NCBI RefSeq assembly: GCF_002577195.1
Contig: NZ_NULG01000013.1
Span: 1-42,792, forward strand
DNA: 42,792 bases
Source: Bacillus sp. AFS041924
Lineage (GTDB): Bacteria > Bacillota > Bacilli > Bacillales > Bacillaceae_G
Direction of reading: 5' to 3'
Each line of letters begins with the position of its first letter. Position 1 is the stretch's first letter. Position numbers and translations under genes: made by a program. Shown here one piece after another: positions 18,344-27,275 of this stretch. Under the pieces are notes generated by a model. That model was not told the DNA's origin. It ran no database searches and worked only from the letters and a program-made list of their open reading frames with translations.

Positions 18344-19354
18344 TTAGACTAAGAATAACTTTAATATTTGATAGAAAATAGCTGATACAGCTGCTGAAAT
18401 TGGGATTGTAATAACCCAAGTTATAAGCATACGTTGAGCAGTACCCCAGTTTACATCTTTAACTCGTTGTGCTGAGCCAACACCCATAATTGAAGAAGAG
18501 ATTACGTGAGTAGTACTAACTGGTAAATGTAAAGCTGTAAATGTGAAAATAATTGCTGCTGAAGATAAGTCAGCTGCTGCACCATTGATCGGACGAATTT
18601 TCATGATTTTTCCGCCAACAGTTTTAATGATTTTCCATCCACCAACAGATGTACCGAGTGCCATTGCTGTTGCACAACCAATACGTACCCATAATGGTAC
18701 ATCTGCACCTGGTGTTTCAATTTTAGCAGCAATTAAAGCAATCATAATAATCCCCATTGCTTTTTGTGCATCGTTTGTTCCGTGAGTAAATGACTGTAAA
18801 GCGGCTGTGAATATCTGAAACAATCTAAATCCTTTATTTGTTTTAGAAAGATTAGAACGTTTGAAAATAGTTGCTAAAATTGTCATAACGATAAAACCGA
18901 GCGTAATCGCGATAACTGGAGAAATTAATAAAGCTTCGATAATCTTAATTAAACCTTCAGCTTCTAAAACTCCAAATCCTTTAGCTGATATAGCAGCACC
19001 AGCTATAGCACCGATGATCGCATGAGAAGAACTACTTGGAATACCGAAATACCAAGTTAATAAATTCCAGAATATACCGCCTAATAAAGCAGCAATTACG
19101 ACAACTAGTCCATTTGTACCTTCAATCGTAATTGGATCAACAATTCCAGTTGTAATCGTTTTTGCTACTCCTGTAAATGTAATCGCACCGATAAAGTTCA
19201 TTAGCGCTGCTAATAAAATAGCTGTACGCGGTCTCAATGCTTTTGTTGAAACTGAAGTTGCAATTGCATTTGCAGTATCATGAAATCCATTAATAAAATC
19301 AAACAATAATGCAAAAATCACGATTAAAATCGTAAGTAAATATAAATGCTCCAT
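18344..19354 (-). CDS. PiT-family inorganic phosphate transporter
   Basis: A 336-residue membrane protein of the PiT family, which imports phosphate (as metal phosphate or with cations) at low affinity. The two signature repeats are visible: DFINGFHDTANAIATSVSTK near residue 20 and SFTHGTNDAQKAMG in the second half. The loop GIPSSSSHAIIGAIAGAAI is also typical. ATG 19354 follows AAGGAGTCA. It lies 11 nt downstream of the DUF47 gene on the same strand, the common ykaA-pit arrangement of Bacillus. PhoP-like repeats upstream suggest phosphate-dependent control. Confidence 0.93.
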   Translation of the reverse strand: MEHLYLLTILIVIFALLFDFINGFHDTANAIATSVSTKALRPRTAILLAALMNFIGAITFTGVAKTITTGIVDPITIEGTNGLVVVIAALLGGIFWNLLTWYFGIPSSSSHAIIGAIAGAAISAKGFGVLEAEGLIKIIEALLISPVIAITLGFIVMTILATIFKRSNLSKTNKGFRLFQIFTAALQSFTHGTNDAQKAMGIIMIALIAAKIETPGADVPLWVRIGCATAMALGTSVGGWKIIKTVGGKIMKIRPINGAAADLSSAAIIFTFTALHLPVSTTHVISSSIMGVGSAQRVKDVNWGTAQRMLITWVITIPISAAVSAIFYQILKLFLV

Positions 19355-19365
19355 TTTATGACTCC

Positions 19366-19986
19366 TTACGCATTTCGCATGATAATTTGCTCAAGAGTGT
19401 TTGCTACATCTTGTGCACTATCAGCTACAGATTCTAAACCTTCGTAGATTTCTTTATACTGTATAATTTTGATAGGATCTTTTTCATTCATAAATAATTG
19501 TTTAATTGAAGTACGTAACAATTCATCACATTGAGATTCGTAATCTTTAATTTTTATCGCATGGACACGAATTTCAAGTAATTTTTTATTTGAAAGTAAT
19601 TTAACAGCTTGTAAAATTTCTTCAACTGCTTTTTGTAAAATATCAACGAATTTAACCATATATTCATCAGCAGATGTAATTGAATACATTTCAAAACGTG
19701 CCGAACAATGTTCAAATCCATCGAGTACATCATCCATTTTCATAGCAAGTTGTAAAATATCTTCACGCTCAATTGGAGTAATGAAAGTTTTATTTAATTC
19801 AACGATTAGAGAGTGAATGAACTTATCACCTTTAGTTTCATAATCCTTCATTTCTTCTTGAAACTTCTTTAAGTCGCTAGCATTTTTTATTTTAAAATCA
19901 ACGTAATACTTTGATGACTCGTCTAAGTTCTGGGCTATACTTAAAAGCTTTTCAAAGAATACATCCTTTTTTTGTCCAAAAAACAT
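19366..19986 (-). CDS. DUF47 / PhoU-like protein (YkaA type)
   Basis: A 206-residue helical protein of the DUF47 (PhoU-related) family, regularly encoded just upstream of PiT transporters and thought to modulate their activity. The beginning MFFGQKKDVFFEKLLSIAQN and the motifs YETKGDKFIHSLIVELNKTFITPIERED and KMDDVLDGFE are characteristic. ATG 19986 follows TTGGAGGAATC. It is the first gene of the two-gene operon with the transporter. A minus-strand promoter candidate lies about 60 bp upstream. Confidence 0.88.
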   Translation of the reverse strand: MFFGQKKDVFFEKLLSIAQNLDESSKYYVDFKIKNASDLKKFQEEMKDYETKGDKFIHSLIVELNKTFITPIEREDILQLAMKMDDVLDGFEHCSARFEMYSITSADEYMVKFVDILQKAVEEILQAVKLLSNKKLLEIRVHAIKIKDYESQCDELLRTSIKQLFMNEKDPIKIIQYKEIYEGLESVADSAQDVANTLEQIIMRNA

Positions 19987-20047
19987 TATGATTCCTCCAA
20001 CTAAAACATATAATTTATTATCACCTTCACATTATTCAGTAAATTTT

Positions 20048-20077
20048 ATTATGTCAGAAACTATGTAAAAATGTCGA
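20048..20077 (-). promoter_or_regulatory. Candidate promoter of the DUF47-pit operon
   Basis: On the minus strand, -35 TCGACA (20077-20072), an 18-nt spacer and -10 CATAAT (20053-20048) lie 62 bp before the DUF47 start. Each element matches the sigma-A consensus at five of six positions. Confidence 0.5.
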
Positions 20078-20146
20078 AAAAAGTAAAGGCCACGTTAATA
20101 ATAATAATTGGTTTTTGAAATTAATCAATTAAAAACGTTTAATTAA

Positions 20147-20182
20147 TTTACAAATTTACAATTTCTTTACAATCCCTTAACA
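20147..20182. promoter_or_regulatory. PhoP-like direct repeats
   Basis: TTTACA at 20155 and 20166 and TTAACA at 20177 are spaced exactly 11 bp apart, and another TTTACA lies at 20147. This is the arrangement of Bacillus PhoP boxes (TTAACA-like hexamers with 5-bp gaps). They lie between the phosphate-uptake operon and the divergent aldehyde dehydrogenase gene. The former is the logical target, although the distance to its candidate promoter is larger than usual. Confidence 0.5.
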
Positions 20183-20237
20183 AAGTTAATATTTCGAATT
20201 CTACACATTTATATTAATAATAGTATTCACAGAAATA

Positions 20238-20267
20238 TTGACTTTATGTGAGTTTTTAAATTAGCAT
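20238..20267 (+). promoter_or_regulatory. Candidate promoter of the aldehyde dehydrogenase gene
   Basis: TTGACT (20238-20243), an 18-nt spacer and TAGCAT (20262-20267) form a moderate sigma-A promoter 46 bp before the gene start. Confidence 0.4.
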
Positions 20268-20313
20268 AAGCTTATATGTTTAAACTATTGAACTAAAAAA
20301 GGATGTGATGATT

Positions 20314-21702
20314 TTGGAAAGTACATATAAAGCATCTGAAATTACACAATTAGTAACAAAGCAAAAAACTTATTTTCAAACTGGTGCAACTAAAACTTCT
20401 AAATTTCGAATTGCCCAATTAAAAAAACTATATAACTCAATAGTAGAGAATGAAGAAGAAATAAAAAGAGCTTTAAAAAAAGATTTAAATAAATCAGATT
20501 TTGAAGCTTATTTGACTGAGATTGGATTTACTTTAAAAGAAATATCAGAAGCAATTAAGAATATTGAAAAATGGATGAAACCTAAAAAAGTTAAAACACC
20601 TATCACTCATTTTGGAACAAAAGGCTATATTTACAGAGAACCATATGGAGTAACGTTAATTATTTCACCTTGGAATTATCCGTTTCAATTAACAATGGCA
20701 CCTTTAATAGGTGCAATAATTGGTGGAAATACTGCAATCATTAAACCGTCAGAGTTAACTCCTAATACATCTATTATTATTCAAAAAATAATTAAAGAGC
20801 TATTTGATCAAGAATATATTGCAGTAGTAGAAGGTGGAATCGAAGAAAGTACACTATTATTACAGCAAAAACTTGATTTAATCTTTTTTACTGGAAGTGT
20901 TCAAGTTGGAAAAATTGTCATGGAAGCCGCAAGTAAAAATTTAACACCAATAATTCTTGAATTAGGTGGAAAAAGTCCAACAATTGTCCATAACGATGCA
21001 AATATTCAATTAGCTGCTAAAAGAATTGTATGGGGAAAATTTACGAATGCTGGACAAACCTGTATTGCTCCTGATTATATTTATGTCCACGAATTGGTAA
21101 AAAAAGATTTTATTGATGCCTTAAAGAATGAAATCGTTCATTTTTATAGCGATAAACCTTTGTTAAACAATGATTATACCAAAATCATTAGTGAACGTCA
21201 TTTTAATCGATTAGTGAACTTTTTGAATAATGGTGAGATTGTACACGGTGGGGAATATGATCCATTAACTCATAAAATTGAGCCTACTTTGATAACTAAT
21301 CTATCTTGGGAATCTCCAATTATGTCAGAAGAAATATTTGGTCCAGTTTTACCAATTCTTTCATACGAAAATTTAGATGAAGTAATGAATGAAATTAATC
21401 AACACCCTAAGCCATTAGCACTATATATATTTACAGAAAGTAAGAGTATATCAAATAAAGTAATCGAAAGAGTTCCATTTGGTGGGGGATGTGTAAACGA
21501 TACTCTTTATCATATGGCAAATCCAAATTTACCATTTGGAGGGGTAGGAGAAAGTGGCTCTGGAAATTATCATGGGGAGTACAGCTTTTCAGCCTTTACA
21601 CATGATAAAAGCGTGCTCTTACAAACTACTAAAATGGACTTAAAAATTAGATATCACACAACAAAAAACGCTTTACGGTTTATTCGTAAATTGTTAAAAT
21701 AA
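20314..21702 (+). CDS. Class 3 (fatty) aldehyde dehydrogenase, YwdH-like
   Basis: This enzyme oxidises aldehydes to acids with NAD(P). The catalytic C250 is in GQTCIAPDY and E216 in LELGGKSP. The short length (about 462 residues) and the C-terminal FGGVGESGSGNYHGEYSF motif place it with class 3 enzymes such as B. subtilis YwdH. The basic, hydrophobic tail (LRFIRKLLK) may touch the membrane. I prefer TTG 20314: AAGGATGTGAT (20299-20309) aligns with the full anti-Shine-Dalgarno at proper distance, while GTG 20305 and ATG 20308 lie inside that site. A terminator follows. The substrate is unknown. Confidence 0.88.
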   Translation: MESTYKASEITQLVTKQKTYFQTGATKTSKFRIAQLKKLYNSIVENEEEIKRALKKDLNKSDFEAYLTEIGFTLKEISEAIKNIEKWMKPKKVKTPITHFGTKGYIYREPYGVTLIISPWNYPFQLTMAPLIGAIIGGNTAIIKPSELTPNTSIIIQKIIKELFDQEYIAVVEGGIEESTLLLQQKLDLIFFTGSVQVGKIVMEAASKNLTPIILELGGKSPTIVHNDANIQLAAKRIVWGKFTNAGQTCIAPDYIYVHELVKKDFIDALKNEIVHFYSDKPLLNNDYTKIISERHFNRLVNFLNNGEIVHGGEYDPLTHKIEPTLITNLSWESPIMSEEIFGPVLPILSYENLDEVMNEINQHPKPLALYIFTESKSISNKVIERVPFGGGCVNDTLYHMANPNLPFGGVGESGSGNYHGEYSFSAFTHDKSVLLQTTKMDLKIRYHTTKNALRFIRKLLK

Positions 21703-21725
21703 AGGTTAATTGTACTTAGTTTCTT

Positions 21726-21750
21726 AGCTCCTTGACAAAAGGGGCTTTTT
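21726..21750 (+). terminator. Terminator of the aldehyde dehydrogenase gene
   Basis: AGCTCCTT (21726-21733) pairs with AAGGGGCT (21739-21746), one G-T pair, followed by T residues to 21750. Confidence 0.75.
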
Positions 21751-21816
21751 ATATGTTAAAAATAATTTAGTCATTTTTACATAATAATAAAATATTAATA
21801 TAGATGGGACGCGAAA

Positions 21817-22791
21817 ATGAAAAACATAATTGAAATTGAACAAGTTGAGAAAAATTTTAGTGAAAATAATGTGATTTCTCCGCTTTCATTAGAAATTTAT
21901 TCGGGAGAATTTTTAACAATTCTAGGACCAAGTGGATGTGGAAAAACTACACTTTTAAGAATGATTGCTGGTTTTGAAGAACCATCATCAGGTGTCATTA
22001 AATTAAATGGAGAAGCAATAAATAATTTGCCACCATATAAAAGAGATATGAACTTAGTATTCCAACACTATGCATTATTTCCTCATATGAATGTTGAAAG
22101 AAATATTCAATTTGGATTAAAGATGAAAGGTGTTTCAATAGAAGAGCAAAAAGTACGATCTACTGAGGCGATGAGACTAACACAATTAACTGAATTTAGG
22201 AATCGTAAACCTAGTCAGTTATCTGGTGGTCAGCAGCAAAGGGTTGCAATTGCTCGTGCAATAGTGAACAATCCAAAAGTATTATTACTTGATGAACCTT
22301 TAGGAGCACTTGATTTTAAGCTTCGAAAAGATTTGCAAAGAGAATTAAAAAATCTTCAACGCGAATTAGGAATTACTTTTATCTATGTAACCCATGATCA
22401 AGAAGAAGCAATGAGTATGAGTGATCGAATTGTTGTTATGAATAATGGGAAAATCGAGCAAATCGGAACACCAAAGGAAATTTATCAAAATCCAGCAAGT
22501 AAATTTATTGCAAGCTTTATAGGTGAAAATAATTTCTTTAATAGAGGCGAAAGAGAAATTGCAATTAGACCCGAAAATATTAAAGTTTCACATGCTACAG
22601 ATGAAAAAAATAATTATACAGGCATAATAAGAGATGTGGAATTTGTTGGTACATTAAATAAAATATTTATTGATTTACATAAGCATGATCAAACAATCAT
22701 TGTCTATCAAATGCCTGATCAAACAACTTTTTCTAGAAATGATAAAGTTGCGATTAGCTGGAAGTCGGAAGATGAGGTGTTTATGTATTGA
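21817..22791 (+). CDS. Spermidine/putrescine ABC transporter ATPase (PotA)
   Basis: A 324-residue ATPase subunit of the polyamine importer. It shows Walker A GPSGCGKTT with K43, the signature LSGGQQQRVAIARA, Walker B VLLLDEP with D159/E160, and the switch His in YVTHDQEEA. The C-terminal part (about 240-324) is a TOBE-type regulatory domain, somewhat short. ATG 21817 has only a weak GGGAC upstream. It is the first gene of potABCD, and the potB start overlaps its stop. Polyamine specificity rests on the operon content, mainly the PotD-like binding protein. Confidence 0.92.
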   Translation: MKNIIEIEQVEKNFSENNVISPLSLEIYSGEFLTILGPSGCGKTTLLRMIAGFEEPSSGVIKLNGEAINNLPPYKRDMNLVFQHYALFPHMNVERNIQFGLKMKGVSIEEQKVRSTEAMRLTQLTEFRNRKPSQLSGGQQQRVAIARAIVNNPKVLLLDEPLGALDFKLRKDLQRELKNLQRELGITFIYVTHDQEEAMSMSDRIVVMNNGKIEQIGTPKEIYQNPASKFIASFIGENNFFNRGEREIAIRPENIKVSHATDEKNNYTGIIRDVEFVGTLNKIFIDLHKHDQTIIVYQMPDQTTFSRNDKVAISWKSEDEVFMY

Positions 22792-23639
22792 GAAATGAAA
22801 AGTACATAATTGCACCTACGATTATCTGGCTACTAGTTTTTTTTCTTTTACCATTACTTTTAATTTTTGGCTTTGCATTTATGAAAAATGGAATGTATGG
22901 AGAAATAGAAAAAACATTTACTTTAGAAAATATAGTAAAAGTTTTTGACCCACTTTACTTAAAAGTTTTATGGACGACTTTTTGGGTTGCATTAGTCACT
23001 ACAATCATTACACTTTTGGTTGGATATCCTTATGCATATACAGCTACTGTTGTAAGTGAAAAATGGCAGAGAATTTTACTTTTATTAATCACAATTCCTT
23101 TTTGGATTAATTTCTTAGTTAGATCGTATGCATTAATTGTTATCCTTCGTTCAAAGGGAATTATTAACACATTGCTAATCCAATTAGGGATAATAAAAGA
23201 ACCATTACAACTACTTTACAATACGCCTTCCGTCATAATGGGAATGGTATATACATTACTACCATTCATGGTGTTACCGATTTTTGTAGCAATAGAACAA
23301 TTAGATAATCGAAAATTGGATGCTGCAAATGATTTAGGTGCTACACCATATCAAACATTTATTTATGTTACTCTCCCATTAACTATGAAGGGTATCTTTG
23401 CGGGTAGTATATTAGTATTTGTTGCCTCATTTGGTATGTTTGTCGTTTCGGATGTAATGGGTGGTTCTAAAGTTGCATTAATAGGAAATGTAATTCAAAA
23501 TCAATTCTTAGCTGCGAGAAACTGGCCATTTGGTTCCGCGCTATCAATTTTCTTAGTCATTACATCAATCGGACTAATAGGACTTTACTATTTAGCGACA
23601 AAAAATATTGGTGCTGATAAAAGTAGAGGTGAAAAATAA
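22788..23639 (+). CDS. Spermidine/putrescine ABC transporter permease (PotB)
   Basis: A 283-residue inner-membrane permease with six helices. The EAA-like loop that docks with the ATPase reads NDLGATPYQTFIYVTLPLTM near residues 182-201. LLIFGFAFMKNGMYG after helix 1 and IPFWINFLVRSYALIVILR are typical of PotB/PotH proteins. The start is TTG 22788, overlapping the potA stop, with GATGAGGTG upstream. It forms the channel with PotC. Confidence 0.92.
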   Translation: MRNEKYIIAPTIIWLLVFFLLPLLLIFGFAFMKNGMYGEIEKTFTLENIVKVFDPLYLKVLWTTFWVALVTTIITLLVGYPYAYTATVVSEKWQRILLLLITIPFWINFLVRSYALIVILRSKGIINTLLIQLGIIKEPLQLLYNTPSVIMGMVYTLLPFMVLPIFVAIEQLDNRKLDAANDLGATPYQTFIYVTLPLTMKGIFAGSILVFVASFGMFVVSDVMGGSKVALIGNVIQNQFLAARNWPFGSALSIFLVITSIGLIGLYYLATKNIGADKSRGEK

Positions 23640-24442
23640 TGAAAAAACCGATACTTATTGGGTTTTCTACTATAATATTAATTTGCTTATATTTACCAAT
23701 TTTGATTTTAATTTTATTTTCGTTTAATAAATCTAAGATTAATGCACAGTGGACTGGATTTACTTTTGATTGGTATTTAAATCTTTTTAATAACCCACAA
23801 GTAATAGATGCTTTAATGAATAGTTTGTTTATTGCAATTGTAACTACAGTACTCTCAACAATTCTTGGTACTATTTGTGCACTTGCTTTACATAAGCATA
23901 AATATAAATTTTCAAATTTTATTAGTGGACTAGTTTACTTACCAATTGTCGTTCCGGACATATTAATGGGACTTTCATTACTAATACTTTTTACGAATTT
24001 CAATATTGAATTAGGTAGTATGACCATTATTATTGCTCATGTCACTTTTTGTATTTCATATGTAATTATACTTTTAGCAGCAAGACTTTCAGGAATGTCT
24101 TCAGACTTAGAAGATGCTGCAAGTGACTTAGGTGCTACACCATGGCAAACATTTAGATTTGTAACTTTACCAGCGCTAATGCCTGGAATTATTGCTTCTG
24201 CACTTATATGTTTTACATTAAGTATTGACGATTTTGTTATTAGCTTTTTTGTTTCAGGACCAAGTTCCACTACATTACCAATTTATATTTATGGAATGGT
24301 TAAAAAGGGTGTAACCCCTGAAATAAATGCAATTTCAACAATTTTAATTGTTACCATTATTTTCTTAATGGTTATATCTGAAGTCTATCGAACAAAAGGT
24401 ATGAACAATGAAAAAACAGAAAAAAAATCCTATATTGTTTAA
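23639..24442 (+). CDS. Spermidine/putrescine ABC transporter permease (PotC)
   Basis: A 267-residue permease with six helices and the coupling loop SDLGATPWQTFRFVTLPAL near residues 161-180. FVISFFVSGPSSTTLPIYIYG is characteristic of PotC/PotI. The ATG shares a base with the potB stop codon, and AGAGGTGAA lies upstream within potB. Together with PotB it forms the transmembrane channel. Confidence 0.92.
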   Translation: MKKPILIGFSTIILICLYLPILILILFSFNKSKINAQWTGFTFDWYLNLFNNPQVIDALMNSLFIAIVTTVLSTILGTICALALHKHKYKFSNFISGLVYLPIVVPDILMGLSLLILFTNFNIELGSMTIIIAHVTFCISYVIILLAARLSGMSSDLEDAASDLGATPWQTFRFVTLPALMPGIIASALICFTLSIDDFVISFFVSGPSSTTLPIYIYGMVKKGVTPEINAISTILIVTIIFLMVISEVYRTKGMNNEKTEKKSYIV

Positions 24443-24470
24443 AAATTAAAGGAGGTAGTCAGTAGGCATT

Positions 24471-25517
24471 ATGAGTATATTTAAAAAAACTGCTACAATA
24501 ATGGTTTCTTTAGGCTTAGTAAGTTTGCTATTATCTGCTTGTTCAGTTGGTAAAAAAGAATTAAATATTTATAGCTGGGCAGATAATTTTGATGAGAAAG
24601 TTTTACAATCATTTGAGAAGAAATATGATGTTAAAATCAATTATCAAGTATTTGCAAGTAATGAAGAATTATATGCAAAATTAAAAGCTGGTAGTTCGAA
24701 TTATGATATCATCCAACCATCAGATTATATGGTTAAATTGATGATTCATCAAAACATGTTGGCGAAACTTGATAAAAGTAAAATACCAAATTTAAATAAT
24801 ATTGCTCCGGAATACACTAATCAAGAATTTGATCCGAAAGGTGATTATTCAGTTGTTTATACTGGAGGAATAACGGGAATCGCCTATAATCCAAAATATG
24901 TAAAAGAAGATATAAATAGCTGGGATGATCTATGGAACCCTAAATACAAAGGTCATGTTACATTACTAGATGATAATAGAGAAGTATTTGGAATGGGATT
25001 AATAAAAAATGGCTTTTCAAATAGCTCAACAAATGAAGATGAATTACTAAAAGCTTATAATAATTTAAAAACGTTAACTCCAAACTTATTAGCGTTCGAC
25101 ACAGATACGGTAAAACAAAAGTTTATAACTGAAGATGCTTGGATTGGCCAAGTATGGTCAGGAGATGCGGCTTATATACAAAAAGAGCTTAAAGATGTTA
25201 AATGGGTAGTACCAAAAGAAGGATCATCAAGATGGGCAGATACTTTAGCTATCCCAAAAGACGCAAAACAAAAAGAGTTAGCTGAAAAGTTTATTAACTA
25301 TTTATATGATCCAAAAGTAAGTGCACAAAATTATGAGGCAATTGGATATGCTGATCCTAATAGTAAATCTGAACCATATCATTCTGCGGAGTATAAACAA
25401 AATCCATTTATTAATGTAACAAAACAACAAACTGATTTAACGAACTGGATTAAGGACGTTGGAGATCAAACAGAATTATACGATAAGTATTGGACTGAAT
25501 TAAAAACAGGAAAGTAA
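24471..25517 (+). CDS. Spermidine/putrescine-binding lipoprotein (PotD)
   Basis: A 348-residue extracellular solute-binding protein. The signal peptide ends in the lipobox LLSAC (lipidated Cys about residue 24), so it is tethered to the outer face of the membrane. The mature protein starts with ELNIYSWADNFDEKVLQSFE and contains YDIIQPSDYMV and IGQVWSGDA, typical of polyamine-binding proteins of the PotD/PotF type. AAAGGAGG lies 15 nt before ATG 24471, a longer gap than usual. Last gene of potABCD, closed by a strong terminator. Confidence 0.92.
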   Translation: MSIFKKTATIMVSLGLVSLLLSACSVGKKELNIYSWADNFDEKVLQSFEKKYDVKINYQVFASNEELYAKLKAGSSNYDIIQPSDYMVKLMIHQNMLAKLDKSKIPNLNNIAPEYTNQEFDPKGDYSVVYTGGITGIAYNPKYVKEDINSWDDLWNPKYKGHVTLLDDNREVFGMGLIKNGFSNSSTNEDELLKAYNNLKTLTPNLLAFDTDTVKQKFITEDAWIGQVWSGDAAYIQKELKDVKWVVPKEGSSRWADTLAIPKDAKQKELAEKFINYLYDPKVSAQNYEAIGYADPNSKSEPYHSAEYKQNPFINVTKQQTDLTNWIKDVGDQTELYDKYWTELKTGK

Positions 25518-25523
25518 TAATAG

Positions 25524-25557
25524 AAAAAAGGTTATCTCCACAAGAGATAACCTTTTT
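25524..25557. terminator. Bidirectional terminator between potD and marR
   Basis: The perfect 14-bp stem AAAAAGGTTATCTC / GAGATAACCTTTTT (25525-25538 and 25544-25557) has loop CACAA and A/T runs on both sides. Part of the MarR gene's stop codon (25556-25558) lies inside the stem. Confidence 0.92.
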
Positions 25558-25981
25558 AGTTTGAAATTAATTTGCTTAATAATAATCGGAATTGGTCTCT
25601 CTCATTATGAGATAGCTTTTCAAATAAAGTTAGCCATAAACCTTGGCGAAAATTGAAAAGTTCTTCAATCATGTGTTTTCCCTCATCTGTTAGTTCAAGC
25701 CATGTAACTCTACGATCACGGCTATCCCTTTTTCGAGAAATTAAATGATTATCAACCAATTTCTTTACTGCGGTTGTGATTGAACCGGAAGATAGTCCCA
25801 TTTGTTTACCTAGCTCTGAAGCTGAAATTTTTTGATTCTTATATATTAAGTATAAAAGTAAATATTTTGGTGGAGTTAAGGAACTTTTAACTTCCTCATC
25901 TGATTTTTGCCAGTTTTTTCGAACTCGAATCATTAAACTTGTTAAATCATCTAGAAGAAGTTTGTCGTTATCGGTTAACAA
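25556..25981 (-). CDS. MarR-family transcriptional regulator
   Basis: A winged-helix DNA-binding protein of about 141 residues. The recognition region reads ISASELGKQMGLSSGSITTAVKKLVDNHLISRKRDSRDRRVTWLEL, the MarR helix-turn-helix plus wing (the D-x-R-D-R-R wing motif is present). Start choice: AGGAGG occupies 25998-25993 on the minus strand, so GTG 25993 overlaps it and is unlikely. TTG 25981 (11 nt away) is my choice, and ATT 25987 is possible. The regulated genes and ligand are unknown. It converges on potD and is not obviously in an operon. Confidence 0.85.
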   Translation of the reverse strand: MLTDNDKLLLDDLTSLMIRVRKNWQKSDEEVKSSLTPPKYLLLYLIYKNQKISASELGKQMGLSSGSITTAVKKLVDNHLISRKRDSRDRRVTWLELTDEGKHMIEELFNFRQGLWLTLFEKLSHNERDQFRLLLSKLISN

Positions 25982-26181
25982 GGCAATATCCACCTCCTAA
26001 ACTAAGATTAAAAGATGTTAATAATGCAGGTATTGTACGTATAGGTTACCAATTTTCTCAAGCATTTTCAAGAATGTATGTAATTTAGGAGATATTTTTA
26101 AATTTGTCAAGTTTTGGCTGTATAGTATCCATAGTATTTTGTAAATAGTATGATAAAAGACATTGGTAGGGGTGAAGTACA

Positions 26182-26634
26182 ATGTTTAAGTATTTTAAGT
26201 TTAAAATAAATGATACTGTTCAATTTGCGAAAAACGATGGTCATTTTTATCGAGTGATCGGATACAGGATCGAAAAAAGTATTTATTTAAATGATGAGTA
26301 CAGTAGCATTATTTACGAACTCTTACGAGAATTTGATGGTCTTCAAGTAGACGCTGAAGAAGAAGAATTAGTTAGCGTATCGAACTTTGATGAGTTCTAC
26401 GGATCAATGTTTGAAAAACTAGGTACATTTACAATTAAGTTTGCTAAAAAGCAAGAAGAAGTAAAGAAAAATAGCATGGGTGAATCTTCATCTGTGGACG
26501 AGCTGTTAGACAAATATAATGATTATCGAAGACTGGCAATTCTTTTTAAAGATTGTCTATATGATTTAGCTGCTGAAAATGTTCTAAATGAGCTCGTGGA
26601 TTTTTCTGAAACAAAAAAAGATTACATGCATTAA
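26182..26634 (+). CDS. Unknown acidic cytosolic protein
   Basis: A 150-residue protein with no signal peptide or membrane helix. The N-terminal 65 residues look beta-rich (FKINDTVQFAKNDGHFYRVIGYRI); the remainder is acidic and helical, with a charged linker near 90-105. ATG 26182 follows GGGGTGA. I do not recognise a family. The stop codon lies in the loop of a terminator shared with the convergent YitT-family gene. Proper start signals and a terminator argue that it is a real gene. Confidence 0.65.
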   Translation: MFKYFKFKINDTVQFAKNDGHFYRVIGYRIEKSIYLNDEYSSIIYELLREFDGLQVDAEEEELVSVSNFDEFYGSMFEKLGTFTIKFAKKQEEVKKNSMGESSSVDELLDKYNDYRRLAILFKDCLYDLAAENVLNELVDFSETKKDYMH

Positions 26635-26650
26635 GCATGTAATCTTTTTT
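26614..26650. terminator. Shared terminator whose loop holds both stop codons
   Basis: A perfect 16-bp stem (26614-26629 with 26635-26650) has loop ATTAA. The plus-strand gene stops at 26632-26634 and the minus-strand gene at 26633-26631, so both TAA codons lie in or at the loop and the stem encodes the last codons of both proteins. A and T runs flank it for use in either direction. Confidence 0.9.
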
Positions 26651-27269
26651 CATTTGTTTTAATTGAAACAGATTTATTTTGAAATTTACTTTCATAAACT
26701 AATTCAGTTACTTTGGCACAAATTGCAACTGAAAGAATAGTATAGCCTACTTCATTCCATGAAAGATAAGAAAGTGAACAAAGAAGAATGACAGCGTCAA
26801 AAATAAAATATACTTTGCCTATAGATATTTTTGATTTTTTGCTCATTATGATTGTTATTAAATCATCTCCACCTGTTGCACCACCACTTCTTAGAATTAA
26901 CCCTAATCCAAGTCCAGCGAAAATTCCACCTAAAATAGCGGGTATCCAAAGATGATCTCCAAAATTAAATGTAAAATTAGATGTTTTTTCAATGATTGAA
27001 TAAAAAGCAGAAAATGAGATTGCTCCGATTGTCGTATTAATTACTAACTTTTTACCTAAATACACTCCTGCAATTAAGATAATCGGAATATCAAGTAGCA
27101 AAGTTGTAATTGAAGGTGAAATATTTAATGCGTTTTTGACTAATAATGCAATACCAATGAATCCACCTTCTGCTAGATTGTTTTGAAAATGAAAATGATA
27201 AAGTGTAGTGGCCAAAATAAATGAACCAACTAAAATTATTAAGGTCTCACCCAAACGATTGTTACTCAT
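26631..27269 (-). CDS. YitT/YpjC-family membrane protein (DUF161)
   Basis: A 212-residue protein with about five to six membrane helices and the family motifs NLAEGGFIGIALL near residue 31 and LRSGGATGGDDLITIIM near residue 127. Members such as B. subtilis YitT are about 280 residues and end in a soluble DUF2179 domain. Here that domain is absent and the protein ends in a short basic tail. ATG 27269 follows AAGAGGAAA. Upstream is an unusually long leader of about 320 nt with strong secondary structure. The transported substrate, if any, is unknown. Confidence 0.8.
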   Translation of the reverse strand: MSNNRLGETLIILVGSFILATTLYHFHFQNNLAEGGFIGIALLVKNALNISPSITTLLLDIPIILIAGVYLGKKLVINTTIGAISFSAFYSIIEKTSNFTFNFGDHLWIPAILGGIFAGLGLGLILRSGGATGGDDLITIIMSKKSKISIGKVYFIFDAVILLCSLSYLSWNEVGYTILSVAICAKVTELVYESKFQNKSVSIKTNEKRLHA

Positions 27270-27275
27270 TGTTAT

